From Flavobacterium sp. Leaf82 (lineage in GTDB: Bacteria; Bacteroidota; Bacteroidia; Flavobacteriales; Flavobacteriaceae): 64,000 bases of DNA. Shown here in pieces: positions 46,827-56,106 of the stretch (positions are counted from its first letter, which is position 1; the number at the start of each line of letters is the position of its first letter). Where the stretch lies: NCBI RefSeq assembly GCF_001422725.1, contig NZ_LMMA01000008.1, forward strand, positions 31,796 to 95,795, in the 5' to 3' direction. Both the position numbers and the translations under genes were made by a program. The notes under the pieces were generated by a model that had not been told where the DNA came from, did not search any database, and saw only the letters and a program-made list of their open reading frames with translations.

Positions 46827-47081
46827 ATGACTAAAGAAGAACTTATTGCCCAACTAAAAGTGATCATAAAGCCTTATACTACAAATACTGAAGCATATGA
46901 TAATCTTACAGAAGATACAGATTTCATAAACGACTTAAGCATCAACTCTGCAAATCTGGTTGATATTATTCTGGATATCGAGGAAGCATTTGATGTTGTT
47001 ATTGATAATACGGATATGGAACGAATGCTTGATGTAAAAACTTCGGTAGAAATTATAGCTACTAAACTTGCAGCAAAATGA
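46827..47081 (+). CDS. Acyl carrier protein
   Basis: I choose the ATG at 46827, one base past the ketosynthase stop, giving 84 residues; a TTG at 46815 opens the same frame. The four-helix carrier pattern is clear (LIAQLKVIIKPY; DTDFINDLSINSANLVDIILDIEEAFDV). The phosphopantetheine serine is Ser 41 but the usual D-S-L motif reads N-S-A. The gene overlaps a phosphopantetheinyl transferase gene, which would load it. It presumably carries the acyl intermediates of this cluster. Confidence 0.88.
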   Translation: MTKEELIAQLKVIIKPYTTNTEAYDNLTEDTDFINDLSINSANLVDIILDIEEAFDVVIDNTDMERMLDVKTSVEIIATKLAAK

Positions 47082-47584
47082 TAGGCAATGATGTGATCGA
47101 TATTATACAATCACGTCAGGAAAGCAACTGGCAGCGTAAAGGGTTTATTGAAAAACTCTTTACTCCTGCTGAACAATTGATTATTGCTCAAAACCCTGAG
47201 CCGGAAATTATAATCTGGCTGCTCTGGAGCATGAAAGAAGCGGCTTATAAAATTTATAACCGACAAACTAAAATAAGGGAATTTATTCCTCAAAAACTGA
47301 TTTGTACTATACTATCAAAAACCGATATTTATAGTACAGGTCAGGTTATCTGCGGTGAAAATATTTACCATACAAAAACAACTATTACTCCTGATAGTTT
47401 GCATACAATAGCAGTTGCCACTTTAGGCAATCTACATAACGTTATTGAAATTGAAAAAAAAGATATTATCAAAGACAAAAATGGGATTCCGTACCTGTCT
47501 GATTCTTCCTTACATACAACAAAAGATGTTTCTATAAGTCATCACGGTCGTTTTGAAAAAGTGGTGATCATTAATGAGATTTAA
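47078..47584 (+). CDS. 4'-phosphopantetheinyl transferase
   Basis: This 168-residue protein shows GNDVIDI at the start (metal-binding Asp) and LLWSMKEAAYKIYNRQT near residue 50, the W-x-x-KEA motif. It is smaller than the Sfp-type protein at 15-707 and fits single-domain transferases. Its start overlaps the acyl carrier protein stop by four bases, so it is very likely the dedicated activator of that carrier, whose altered serine motif may require it. A hairpin follows the stop. Confidence 0.88.
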   Translation: MIGNDVIDIIQSRQESNWQRKGFIEKLFTPAEQLIIAQNPEPEIIIWLLWSMKEAAYKIYNRQTKIREFIPQKLICTILSKTDIYSTGQVICGENIYHTKTTITPDSLHTIAVATLGNLHNVIEIEKKDIIKDKNGIPYLSDSSLHTTKDVSISHHGRFEKVVIINEI

Positions 47585-48100
47585 TTATTTCAAGATTAAA
47601 TCATAAAAACCCCTATGCTCTCAGCATAATTTTTTAAACCTATAAACCTTAATTTTAATTGGAGAAAGAATGCAGTAAAAAATGCATTTCTTCTACATCA
47701 CTATTATAGGTATACTTTAAAGGTTATTCCTGTTTTGAATTTTCCTTACTTCCTCCCTACTTCCTGTTTAAATAACACGATTTACAAAAAATTGAATTCT
47801 TTTAAGATTGTCCTCATTATTTTACATGACATCTAAAACAGATTTCATGACATAAAATATCCGTCCTGTAACATATTTCTGTTTCATCAACCAATCCATC
47901 CATAATTTTAACCTAATTAAAACAAAAAATAAAGTTAAAAAAAATATAAAGTGATTCTAAAAACACGTAAAAACACCTGCTTCTGAGCCACTTATATAAA
48001 CTACTTTAGCATTGTAGAAAAATTCTTTCATGAGGTTTTCTTACAACATATACGCAGATAAAACAATTAACTATAATCATTAACCTAATATTATTAAACT
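47585..48100. other. Intergenic stretch with a weak terminator
   Basis: Past the PPTase gene a hairpin TATGCT-CTC-AGCATA (47614-47628) followed by ATTTTTT is a likely weak terminator. The remaining 470 bases are A/T-rich and I see no gene, RNA or repeat in them. Confidence 0.5.
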
Positions 48101-48655
48101 ATGGAAGAATTCATTGGAATCGTAAAGCTATTTGCTGGAAATTTTGCCCCAAGAGGCTGGGCTTTTTGTAACGGTCAAATATTGTCTATCGCACAAAACA
48201 GTGCCTTATTTGCCATTTTAGGTACTACTTATGGTGGTAACGGGCAAACGACTTTTGCACTGCCTAATCTTCAGGGTTCTACAGCCATTGGATGGGGAAA
48301 TGGTGGTGGATCAAACTACGTTCTTGGACAAGTTGCCGGTGCACCAAATGTTTCTATTTTAACAAGCAATTTACCAGCACACGTTCACGCAGGACCTGGT
48401 AAAATATCTGTAAGTGCATCAAATGCAACAGATTCAACACCTGTAGCTGGTGCGTCGATAGCTATACCGGGATCTGTTGTTTCAAGAGTTTTTACTCCAA
48501 CATTAGGATATGCAACGGCAACTCCAAGTGTTGATTTAACCACTAATGTTACAACTGGTGCAACGGGTTCGAATATTCCTATTTCTGTAATGCAGCCTTA
48601 TGTAGCATTAAGTTACATTATTTGTCTGGAAGGTATTTTTCCGTCAAGAAATTAA
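48101..48655 (+). CDS. Phage-tail-collar domain protein (microcystin-dependent-protein type)
   Basis: This 184-residue protein has the tail-collar signature: IGIVKLFAGNFAPRGWAFCNGQILSIAQNSALFAILGTTYGGNGQTTFALPNLQG, then LPAHVHA and PYVALSYIICLEGIFPSRN. Such proteins occur as tandem families in many non-phage chromosomes. Here there is only one copy, and no phage structural genes are near. It has no signal peptide. Its function outside phage tails is not known. It is convergent with the methyltransferase-like gene. Confidence 0.88.
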   Translation: MEEFIGIVKLFAGNFAPRGWAFCNGQILSIAQNSALFAILGTTYGGNGQTTFALPNLQGSTAIGWGNGGGSNYVLGQVAGAPNVSILTSNLPAHVHAGPGKISVSASNATDSTPVAGASIAIPGSVVSRVFTPTLGYATATPSVDLTTNVTTGATGSNIPISVMQPYVALSYIICLEGIFPSRN

Positions 48656-48671
48656 TAGGGATTATTTACAA

Positions 48672-49682
48672 TTAATCTTTTAGGAAGTAAGACCATTTTG
48701 GCATTTCGCTAAAATCGTACACTAACTGAATGCCTGAATAATCATTAATACTGTAACGGGATACCAGACAATACGGGTTTGTAATATAAGACTCTGCGGT
48801 TTTTAACTCGATGTTGTCAAATATCTTAAGCTCGGTAAAAATGCAAATATCAGGATTGTTGTCAAAGTTTGCCGGCAGGTCATAAAAGTTACTTTCAATT
48901 TTCGAATTGGGAATTACACTGCCAAAAAGTTCTTTGTTTATTGTAAATAATCTATCAACAAATACATTGTGAGGATAGGGCTGCATTTGTTTGTGGCCCT
49001 TTACCTCTTGTTTGGCGTTTTTAAGCGATGGCTCGTGATCAAAGAAAGTATAAGCGAGATCGATTCTTATTTCCTGCGGAATCAAAATTCCATGAGCCGG
49101 TAATTGAGAAACAATATTTCGTGTAATGGCTACTTGTGGTTCACTGGTAAGTGCATAATGCATGGTCTCTGAAATGGCAAGATCTATGGTGAAATTTTCA
49201 GGTTTTATATACGTGGTTGCGTCGGTTTCTATTATTTGTAATTGGTATTTATCAAGACCTGTAACTGACAAAAGATGCTGCACAGATTCTATTGATTTTG
49301 CATTGATATCTAATAAAATAGCGTTAATTCTATCTTCATCAAATAAAGGAAGTAAAGGCAGAATTAATGTTGCATAAGGCCCACAGCCTGCATATAGGAT
49401 ATTAATGCTTCTTTCAGGAAAATCATCGCTCAGTTTGGTTAAAGCCTTATATATGCCTTTAATAAAAAAAACAGTACGCAGGTAATCATCAACACAATCT
49501 GCCGCTCCTGAACTTGATAATGCGATACCGCCTTTAACTAAAGTTTCGTTGGTTTTAGAATGTTGTACTGTAGAAATTTTACTGTAGAAATCTGAAAGTT
49601 CCTTCGCGCGTTTTACATGTTCATCAACCGTATTTGACGCAATGATAGATTGCACAATAACCAAAAGTTCTTGTTTATACAT
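48672..49682 (-). CDS. SAM-dependent methyltransferase-like protein
   Basis: This 336-residue protein has a class I methyltransferase core: NILYAGCGPYATLILPLLPLF near residue 110 (motif I), AILLDINAKSIESV (motif II), IIETDATTYI and DLAISETMHYAL (motif IV), followed by a C-terminal beta domain as in protein arginine methyltransferase-like enzymes. The ISETMHYAL motif resembles the double-E loop region but has only one Glu. The N-terminal 100 residues are helical. The substrate is unknown. It ends 16 bases from the convergent tail-collar gene and is divergent from the SprB-repeat gene. Confidence 0.75.
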   Translation of the reverse strand: MYKQELLVIVQSIIASNTVDEHVKRAKELSDFYSKISTVQHSKTNETLVKGGIALSSSGAADCVDDYLRTVFFIKGIYKALTKLSDDFPERSINILYAGCGPYATLILPLLPLFDEDRINAILLDINAKSIESVQHLLSVTGLDKYQLQIIETDATTYIKPENFTIDLAISETMHYALTSEPQVAITRNIVSQLPAHGILIPQEIRIDLAYTFFDHEPSLKNAKQEVKGHKQMQPYPHNVFVDRLFTINKELFGSVIPNSKIESNFYDLPANFDNNPDICIFTELKIFDNIELKTAESYITNPYCLVSRYSINDYSGIQLVYDFSEMPKWSYFLKD

Positions 49683-49772
49683 GATATCAACTTTAATTAT
49701 AGATTGGAGTTAGAGATATAAACTAAAATAAATAACAAGAATACAAAATGATAAATCTAATATCAAAACATT

Positions 49773-52700
49773 ATGAAAAAACTTTACTTATTATTAATTT
49801 TTCTGTTTTTTGCAACGCAGCATATAACTGCGCAAACAACACTGGAAACATTTGAAAGTGCTCCCGTTTCTGCAGCAACTTTTACAAGCGGACCCAAAAC
49901 ATTTAATCTGACCAGCAGTTATGGTACATTTACTGTATATAATGGTCCTGGTCTTGGTTATGCAACTTCAAACCGATTTATTCAGGTTTCCGATTCTGCC
50001 GGGCCAGAAGCTTTAGGGCAATTTGGTACTTTTACTGCAGCAGCAGGAAGTTTTAAGGTAAATAGCCTTTGGATTTATGTTTCAGGAGATGCTAATCAAA
50101 ATGCGGGAGTTACCAGTAACTCAGCCGCAGGATCTATTACTTTTAGAGGTAAACTGGGTGGTGTTACACAATTTACTGTTATAAAAAATACTACTGGTGC
50201 TAATATTGGTTACGCTCTACCAGGTAATGGTTTTATCTCTACTAATTTTGCTACGGATGGTGCATCCGATTATACCAATGTTATTATTGATCAGCTTGAA
50301 GTTCAATTAAGTGCGAACTACGATTATTTTGCTATTGATAATTTTACATTTGCAAACGGAGCTGTAGCGCCAACTGTTGTTACAACAGCAGCTACAACTG
50401 TTAAATCTGTTTCTGCTGTAATTGGCGGAAATGTAACTGCAGATGGCGGTGATGCCACAATACAAAGAGGTATCGTTTGGGCAACAACACCTAACCCAAC
50501 TATTTTAAGCAATAAATTTCAAATTGGCACCGGGACGGGATCATTTACAAATACTGTAACTGGACTTACTCCCGGATCACTTATTTATTACAGAGCTTAT
50601 GCTACAAATAGCGCAGGTACTTCTTACGGTAGTGAATTAACACTTACTACAGGAGCAGCTTTGAGCACTTCGTCTACACCACAAACCAATGTGAGCTGTA
50701 ATGGAGGATCTAACGGTACAGCAACTGTTAATGCAACTGGTGGTACAACTCCATATACTTATTTATGGTCTAATGGCGCTACAACAGCTACTGTAACCGG
50801 ACTTGGTGTTGGGCCAATATCAGTAACTATTACTGATAATGAATTAACACAAATTACCAGAAACTATACAATAGTACAGCCTTCAGGGCTTAACGGAACT
50901 GCATCTACAACGGCAGTTTCTTGTTTTGGAGGATCTAATGGTACAGCAACAATTACTCCAGCAGGAGGTACTCCCGGATATACTTATTTATGGTCTAACG
51001 GAGCAACTACCGGAACAGCAAGCGGACTAAGTGCAGGAACTTATAGCGTAACTATAACTGATGCTAACTCTTGTCCAAGAACTATAAACAATATTATTGT
51101 AGGACAACCTGCGGCCACTGTTAACGGAACTCCAAGCGTAACAAATGTTTCTTGTTTTGGAGGAGCTAATGGTACAGCAACTATTGTACCTGCCGGAGGA
51201 ACACCAGGATATACTTATTTATGGTCTAACGGAGCTACAACGGCTACTACAACAGGATTAATTGCAGGAACTTATAGCGTGACTATAACTGATGCTAATT
51301 CTTGTCCTAGAACTATAAACAATATTATTGTAGGACAACCTGCTTCAAGTCTTAACGGAACTGCATCTACAACAGCAGTTTCTTGTTTTGGAGGATCTAA
51401 TGGTACAGCAACTATTGCACCTACTGGAGGAACACCAGGATATACATATTCATGGGCTCCATCAGGTGGTACTGCAGCAACAGCAACAGGACTTACAGCT
51501 GGTACTTATAGCGTAACTATCACAGATGCCAATTCTTGTACAAGAATAATAAATAACATTATTGTTGGACAACCAGCTACTCCTCTTAACGGAACTCCAT
51601 CTACAACGGCAGTTTCTTGTTTTGCAGGAGCTAATGGTACAGCAACAATTGCACCTACTGGAGGTACTCCGGGATATACTTATTTATGGTCTAACGGGGC
51701 GACTACAGCATCAGCAACAGGATTAGTTGCAGGTACTTACAGTGTAACTATTACAGATGCTAACGCTTGTACGAGATTGATAAGCAACATTGTTGTAGGA
51801 ACGCCAACAGCTATTATTGCTAATGCAACTCAAGTTAATGTAAGTTGTAACGGAGGTTCTAACGCATCTGCAAGTGTTGCGCCAACCGGAGGTGCAGGAT
51901 CTTATACGTATCTTTGGATAAACGGAGCAACAACTGCATCAATATCTGGTCTTTCAGCAGGAAACTATAGCGTAACTATTACAGATGCTAATACGTGTTC
52001 AATCACACAAAATTTCACTATAACACAGCCACCAGTTTTAATTGCATCTCAAGGAACAATTAATAATGTTAGTTGTAACGGAGGAGCTAATGGTACGGCA
52101 ACTGTTGTCACTACCGGAGGAGCCGGCGGATATACCTATTCCTGGTCACCTTCTGGCGGAACTGCAGCTACGGCTACCGGACTAACAGCAGGTACTTATA
52201 CCGTAACTGTTACAGATGTTAATTCATGTCAGACATCACAGGCATTTACTATTACACAGCCAACTCTATTGGCCGCAACAACTACTCAAAACAATATATT
52301 ATGTAATGGAGCTGCAACAGGATCTGCAACTGTTGCAGCAACAGGAGGAACTGGTACCTATACGTATTCATGGTCTCCATCAGGAGGAACTGCAGCTACG
52401 GCTACAGGATTAACAGCAGGAACTTATACGGTAACTATTACAGATGCTAACACATGCCAGACAACAGCAACTGTTACTATTACACAACCTGCATCAGCAT
52501 TAGTTGCATCACCGGTATCACTGACGAATATAGGATGCCGTGGAGAAGCAACGGGATCTGCTACAGTTAATGCAACTGGCGGAACTGGTACCTACACATA
52601 CTCATGGGCTCCATCTGGAGGAACTGCAGCTACGGCTTCAGGACTTGCTGCCGGAACTTATACGGTAACTGTTACAGATTCTAACTTATGTCAGGCATCT

Positions 52701-55700
52701 CAATCATTTACTATTACACAGCCAGCAGCAATTCTTTCTGCAACTACAGCCTCAACGGGAGTTAGTTGTTTTGGAGGATCAAATGGTTCTGCAAGCGTTA
52801 CTGTATCAGGAGGAACACCCGGATATACGTATGCATGGGCACCTTTAGGAGGTACAACATCAACAGTTACAGGCAGACCTGCAGGAAACTATACGTGTAC
52901 GATTACAGATGCTAATGGATGTACATTAGTAAAAAATATCACGATTAGCACACCTATTCAATTCTCTGCAACAGTTTCAAAAACAGATGTTTCCTGTAAT
53001 GGAGGTACGAATGGTGTAGCAACAGTAACAGCAACGGGAGCAACATTTCCTTACACTTATTCATGGTCTCCATCAGGAGGTACAGGAGCTACGGCTTCAG
53101 GATTAGCAGCCGGAAATTATACGGTTACTGTTCAAGATGCAAATACTTGTACCTATACAGTAAATGTTACTATAAATCAGCCTGCTGCCTTATCAGTAAC
53201 ATCTTCTCAAACCAATGTTCTTTGTAATGGTGGAGCGACAGGAACAGCTTCTGTAGTTGCTACAGGAGGAACACCGGGATATACCTATGTTTGGTCACCT
53301 GCCGGAGGTACAGCTGCAACAGCAACTGGGTTAACAGCAGGAAGTTATACTTGTATAGTTACAGATAACAACGGCTGTACTTATATGCAGAACTTTACTA
53401 TTGTTCACCCTGCAGCCTTAAATGCGACTACTACTTTAATAAACGCAACATGCTCAACAACAGGACAGGCATCTGTAGGTCCGGTTGGAGGAACTTCACC
53501 ATATACTTATTTATGGTCTAATGGTGAGACAACACAAACCGTAACGGGATTATCTGCCGGAAACATTAGTGTTACCATTACAGATAATAATGGTTGTACG
53601 GTTACAAAAAACTTCACAGTAACCACAACGAATACTTTAGTGGCTACTACATCTCAGGTTAATGTTTTATGTAATGGTTCTAATACAGGATCTGCTACAG
53701 TAGTTCCTTCAGGAGCAGCAGGACCTTTTACTTATCTATGGGCACCTGTTGGTGGTACTGCAGATACAGCAAGTAATCTTACTGCAGGTAACTATTCAGT
53801 AACTATAACAGCTGGCAATGGTTGTTCAATAGTTAAGACCTTTACTATCACAGAACCAGCTGCTTTAGCGGTTACTCCGTCTCAAACTAATTTAGCTTGT
53901 AATGGCGGAACAAACGGAACTGCTTCTGTAAACGTAACAGGCGGAACCGGAGCATATACCTATTCATGGTCTCCTTCTGGTGGTACAGCTGCAACTGCAA
54001 CTGGATTAACTGCAGGAACTTATACCGTAACAATTACTGACGCTAATTCATGTCAGACAGCACAAAGTTTTACCTTAACAGAACCTGATGCTCTTACCGC
54101 TACTACTATTGTTACAAGTGTTTCTTGTAATGGAGGAAGTAATGGAAGTGCTTCTGTAAACGTAACAGGCGGAACTGGTGTTTACACCTATTCATGGTCA
54201 CCTACAGGCGGCAATGCAGCAACTGCAACCGGATTAGCTGCCGGAACTTATACGGTAACTATTACAGATGATAACAGTTGTTCAATAACTGAAACTGTTA
54301 CTATCACTGAGCCAACAATTCTTGATGCAATAGTGACACAAACTGATGTAACTTGTATTGGATCTGCTGACGGATCTGCAACTGTAAACGCAACTGGCGG
54401 AACTGCCGGATATACATATCAATGGCTTCCATCTGGTGGTACTGATGCAACAGCAACAGGATTGATTGAAGGAAATTATACCGTAACCATTACAGATGCT
54501 AACGGATGTAGCGTTATAAAATCAGTAAGTATATTAACAATTCCTGATGTAACAGCACCAGTTCCTGATGTCTTGAATTTACCGGTTATTAATAGTGACT
54601 GTTCTATTTCATCTTCTCAGATTCCTGTGCCTACAGCGACAGACAACTGTGCTGGAATTATAAATGCTACAACATCTAATCCTTTAAATTATACAGCTGT
54701 AGGTAGTTATGTAATTACCTGGACTTATGATGACGGACATGGTAATATTTCAAATCAAAACCAAACGGTTAATGTAAATGCGTCTCCTTTAAACCTGGTA
54801 ACTTTTAGCAATGCTGAATTTACTTATAATGGAAGTGTTCATGCAGCACAAGTTGCTAATCTTCCTGCAGGAGCTACTGTAGCTTATTCTATTACACCAG
54901 CGGGAAGCACTCCAAATGGTGCAATCAATGCAGGAGTTTATACAGTTACAGCAATAGTATCTCCGGCAGTAAGTTCACCTAATTGTTCACCAATTACGTT
55001 AACTGCGCAACTTACTATTAAAAAAGCGCCACAATTGATCACTTTTGCAGCAATTGCTCCAAAAACTCTTGGTTTACTTAACAACTTCAGTTTAGAAGCT
55101 GTTGCAAATTCAGGATTAGCGATTCGTTATTCTTTTACTTACACTTCTGCCCTTCCTCCTGCTAATGTTACAGCAGCTGGTTTAGTTAGTTTGTTAAGAT
55201 CAGGAGAATTGCTAATTGTAGCGCATCAGGATGGTAATAATAACTATTTACCAGCAGCAGATGTTTCGCAACTTCTTGTAATCAAAAACAATGATGTTAG
55301 TGTAACTGAGATTAAAATTGGAAATAAATCGTATCCAAATCCAGCCAAGGAAATTAGATATGTAATGCAATGTGGTGAGAACAATGTAAATATTGCGATC
55401 ACAAATCAAACGAATGCTATTATTACTCCATCGGCTAATTTTACGATTACTCCTCCTAAACCTGGAATTTATACACAAAATGTAGGTGTTACTTCTCAGG
55501 ACGGAAGCACAACGGCAAATTATGCTATAATTGTAGAAAAGCCTTTTGGATTCTATGATATTGTAGTTCAAAAATTCAACAATGTATTGCTTGTAAATAA
55601 CAATCCTCAAACAAATGGCGGTTACGAATTTGTAGCATACCAATGGTTTAAAAATGGTGTATTGGTAGGAACAGGACAATATTATTCAGCGGGAGAAGAT

Positions 55701-56057
55701 ATGGCTAACACCTTAGATACTTCTGCAGACTTTAGTGTTAAAATGACTACTAAAGATGGAAAAGTTTTAAGCACTTGCAGTACTAAAATTTCGATTCAAA
55801 AACCAGTATCTGCTAAGTTATATCCTAATCCTATTCAAACAGGAAAAGTGATTACTGTTGAAGCTGACTTCCCTGAAGAAGAATTAGAAAATATGCAAAT
55901 TAGCTTATATTCTGTTTCTGGTCAATTGGTAAAAACATTGAAATCTTCTACGGTAAAAACTGAAATTCAGTTACCTGATGCTGAGAGCAATATGTATATT
56001 GTAGTTCTGGAAACTGCAAATATCAAGAAAACTCTAAAAGTAATAGTAAATAAATAA
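49773..56057 (+). CDS. Giant SprB-repeat surface protein with type IX (type A) sorting tail
   Basis: This 2094-residue exported protein has a signal peptide (ending ITAQ), an N-terminal domain (about 22-195), a fibronectin-like domain (about 198-292), then 17 SprB repeats of about 76 residues (about 295-1590). Each repeat has the pattern VSCNGG(S/A)NGTA-TGGTPGYTYxW-TGLxAGTYSVTITDANxC. A HYR-like domain (TDNCAG, WTYDDGHGN), an MBG-type domain (FTYNGSVHAAQV), a cadherin-like region and the C-terminal type A sorting domain (LYPNPIQTGK...KVIVNK) follow. SprB is the mobile gliding adhesin of Flavobacterium; this is a shorter relative, and a gliding role is not proven. An outer-membrane protein gene follows. 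Confidence 0.92.
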   Translation: MKKLYLLLIFLFFATQHITAQTTLETFESAPVSAATFTSGPKTFNLTSSYGTFTVYNGPGLGYATSNRFIQVSDSAGPEALGQFGTFTAAAGSFKVNSLWIYVSGDANQNAGVTSNSAAGSITFRGKLGGVTQFTVIKNTTGANIGYALPGNGFISTNFATDGASDYTNVIIDQLEVQLSANYDYFAIDNFTFANGAVAPTVVTTAATTVKSVSAVIGGNVTADGGDATIQRGIVWATTPNPTILSNKFQIGTGTGSFTNTVTGLTPGSLIYYRAYATNSAGTSYGSELTLTTGAALSTSSTPQTNVSCNGGSNGTATVNATGGTTPYTYLWSNGATTATVTGLGVGPISVTITDNELTQITRNYTIVQPSGLNGTASTTAVSCFGGSNGTATITPAGGTPGYTYLWSNGATTGTASGLSAGTYSVTITDANSCPRTINNIIVGQPAATVNGTPSVTNVSCFGGANGTATIVPAGGTPGYTYLWSNGATTATTTGLIAGTYSVTITDANSCPRTINNIIVGQPASSLNGTASTTAVSCFGGSNGTATIAPTGGTPGYTYSWAPSGGTAATATGLTAGTYSVTITDANSCTRIINNIIVGQPATPLNGTPSTTAVSCFAGANGTATIAPTGGTPGYTYLWSNGATTASATGLVAGTYSVTITDANACTRLISNIVVGTPTAIIANATQVNVSCNGGSNASASVAPTGGAGSYTYLWINGATTASISGLSAGNYSVTITDANTCSITQNFTITQPPVLIASQGTINNVSCNGGANGTATVVTTGGAGGYTYSWSPSGGTAATATGLTAGTYTVTVTDVNSCQTSQAFTITQPTLLAATTTQNNILCNGAATGSATVAATGGTGTYTYSWSPSGGTAATATGLTAGTYTVTITDANTCQTTATVTITQPASALVASPVSLTNIGCRGEATGSATVNATGGTGTYTYSWAPSGGTAATASGLAAGTYTVTVTDSNLCQASQSFTITQPAAILSATTASTGVSCFGGSNGSASVTVSGGTPGYTYAWAPLGGTTSTVTGRPAGNYTCTITDANGCTLVKNITISTPIQFSATVSKTDVSCNGGTNGVATVTATGATFPYTYSWSPSGGTGATASGLAAGNYTVTVQDANTCTYTVNVTINQPAALSVTSSQTNVLCNGGATGTASVVATGGTPGYTYVWSPAGGTAATATGLTAGSYTCIVTDNNGCTYMQNFTIVHPAALNATTTLINATCSTTGQASVGPVGGTSPYTYLWSNGETTQTVTGLSAGNISVTITDNNGCTVTKNFTVTTTNTLVATTSQVNVLCNGSNTGSATVVPSGAAGPFTYLWAPVGGTADTASNLTAGNYSVTITAGNGCSIVKTFTITEPAALAVTPSQTNLACNGGTNGTASVNVTGGTGAYTYSWSPSGGTAATATGLTAGTYTVTITDANSCQTAQSFTLTEPDALTATTIVTSVSCNGGSNGSASVNVTGGTGVYTYSWSPTGGNAATATGLAAGTYTVTITDDNSCSITETVTITEPTILDAIVTQTDVTCIGSADGSATVNATGGTAGYTYQWLPSGGTDATATGLIEGNYTVTITDANGCSVIKSVSILTIPDVTAPVPDVLNLPVINSDCSISSSQIPVPTATDNCAGIINATTSNPLNYTAVGSYVITWTYDDGHGNISNQNQTVNVNASPLNLVTFSNAEFTYNGSVHAAQVANLPAGATVAYSITPAGSTPNGAINAGVYTVTAIVSPAVSSPNCSPITLTAQLTIKKAPQLITFAAIAPKTLGLLNNFSLEAVANSGLAIRYSFTYTSALPPANVTAAGLVSLLRSGELLIVAHQDGNNNYLPAADVSQLLVIKNNDVSVTEIKIGNKSYPNPAKEIRYVMQCGENNVNIAITNQTNAIITPSANFTITPPKPGIYTQNVGVTSQDGSTTANYAIIVEKPFGFYDIVVQKFNNVLLVNNNPQTNGGYEFVAYQWFKNGVLVGTGQYYSAGEDMANTLDTSADFSVKMTTKDGKVLSTCSTKISIQKPVSAKLYPNPIQTGKVITVEADFPEEELENMQISLYSVSGQLVKTLKSSTVKTEIQLPDAESNMYIVVLETANIKKTLKVIVNK
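50656..54545 (+). repeat. Seventeen tandem SprB repeats of about 228 bases
   Basis: The repeat region spans about residues 295-1590 of the giant protein. Repeats 2-5 share the IIVGQP linker and are nearly identical; repeats 7-9 and 15-17 form other similar subsets (SWSPSGGTAATATGL). Each unit contains two cysteines (SC at the start, NSC near the end) that can form a disulfide. Confidence 0.85.
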
Positions 56058-56062
56058 AATCT

Positions 56063-56090
56063 GTCAGTGCTGTTTTCGGACAGCACTGAC
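56063..56090 (+). other. Perfect hairpin between the SprB-repeat and barrel genes
   Basis: Arms GTCAGTGCTGT and ACAGCACTGAC (11 bases) surround the loop TTTCGG. It begins six bases after the stop codon. It is not followed by a T-run, so it is more likely an mRNA-processing or partial-termination element than a full terminator. Confidence 0.6.
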
Positions 56091-56106
56091 TTAAAAAAAA
56101 ATCAAG

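Noticed and set aside
55248..55679. 143-codon minus-strand frame within the SprB-repeat gene
   Set aside because: It is a shadow of the coding strand: Cys, Ile and Tyr-rich, no domain, fully inside a well supported gene.
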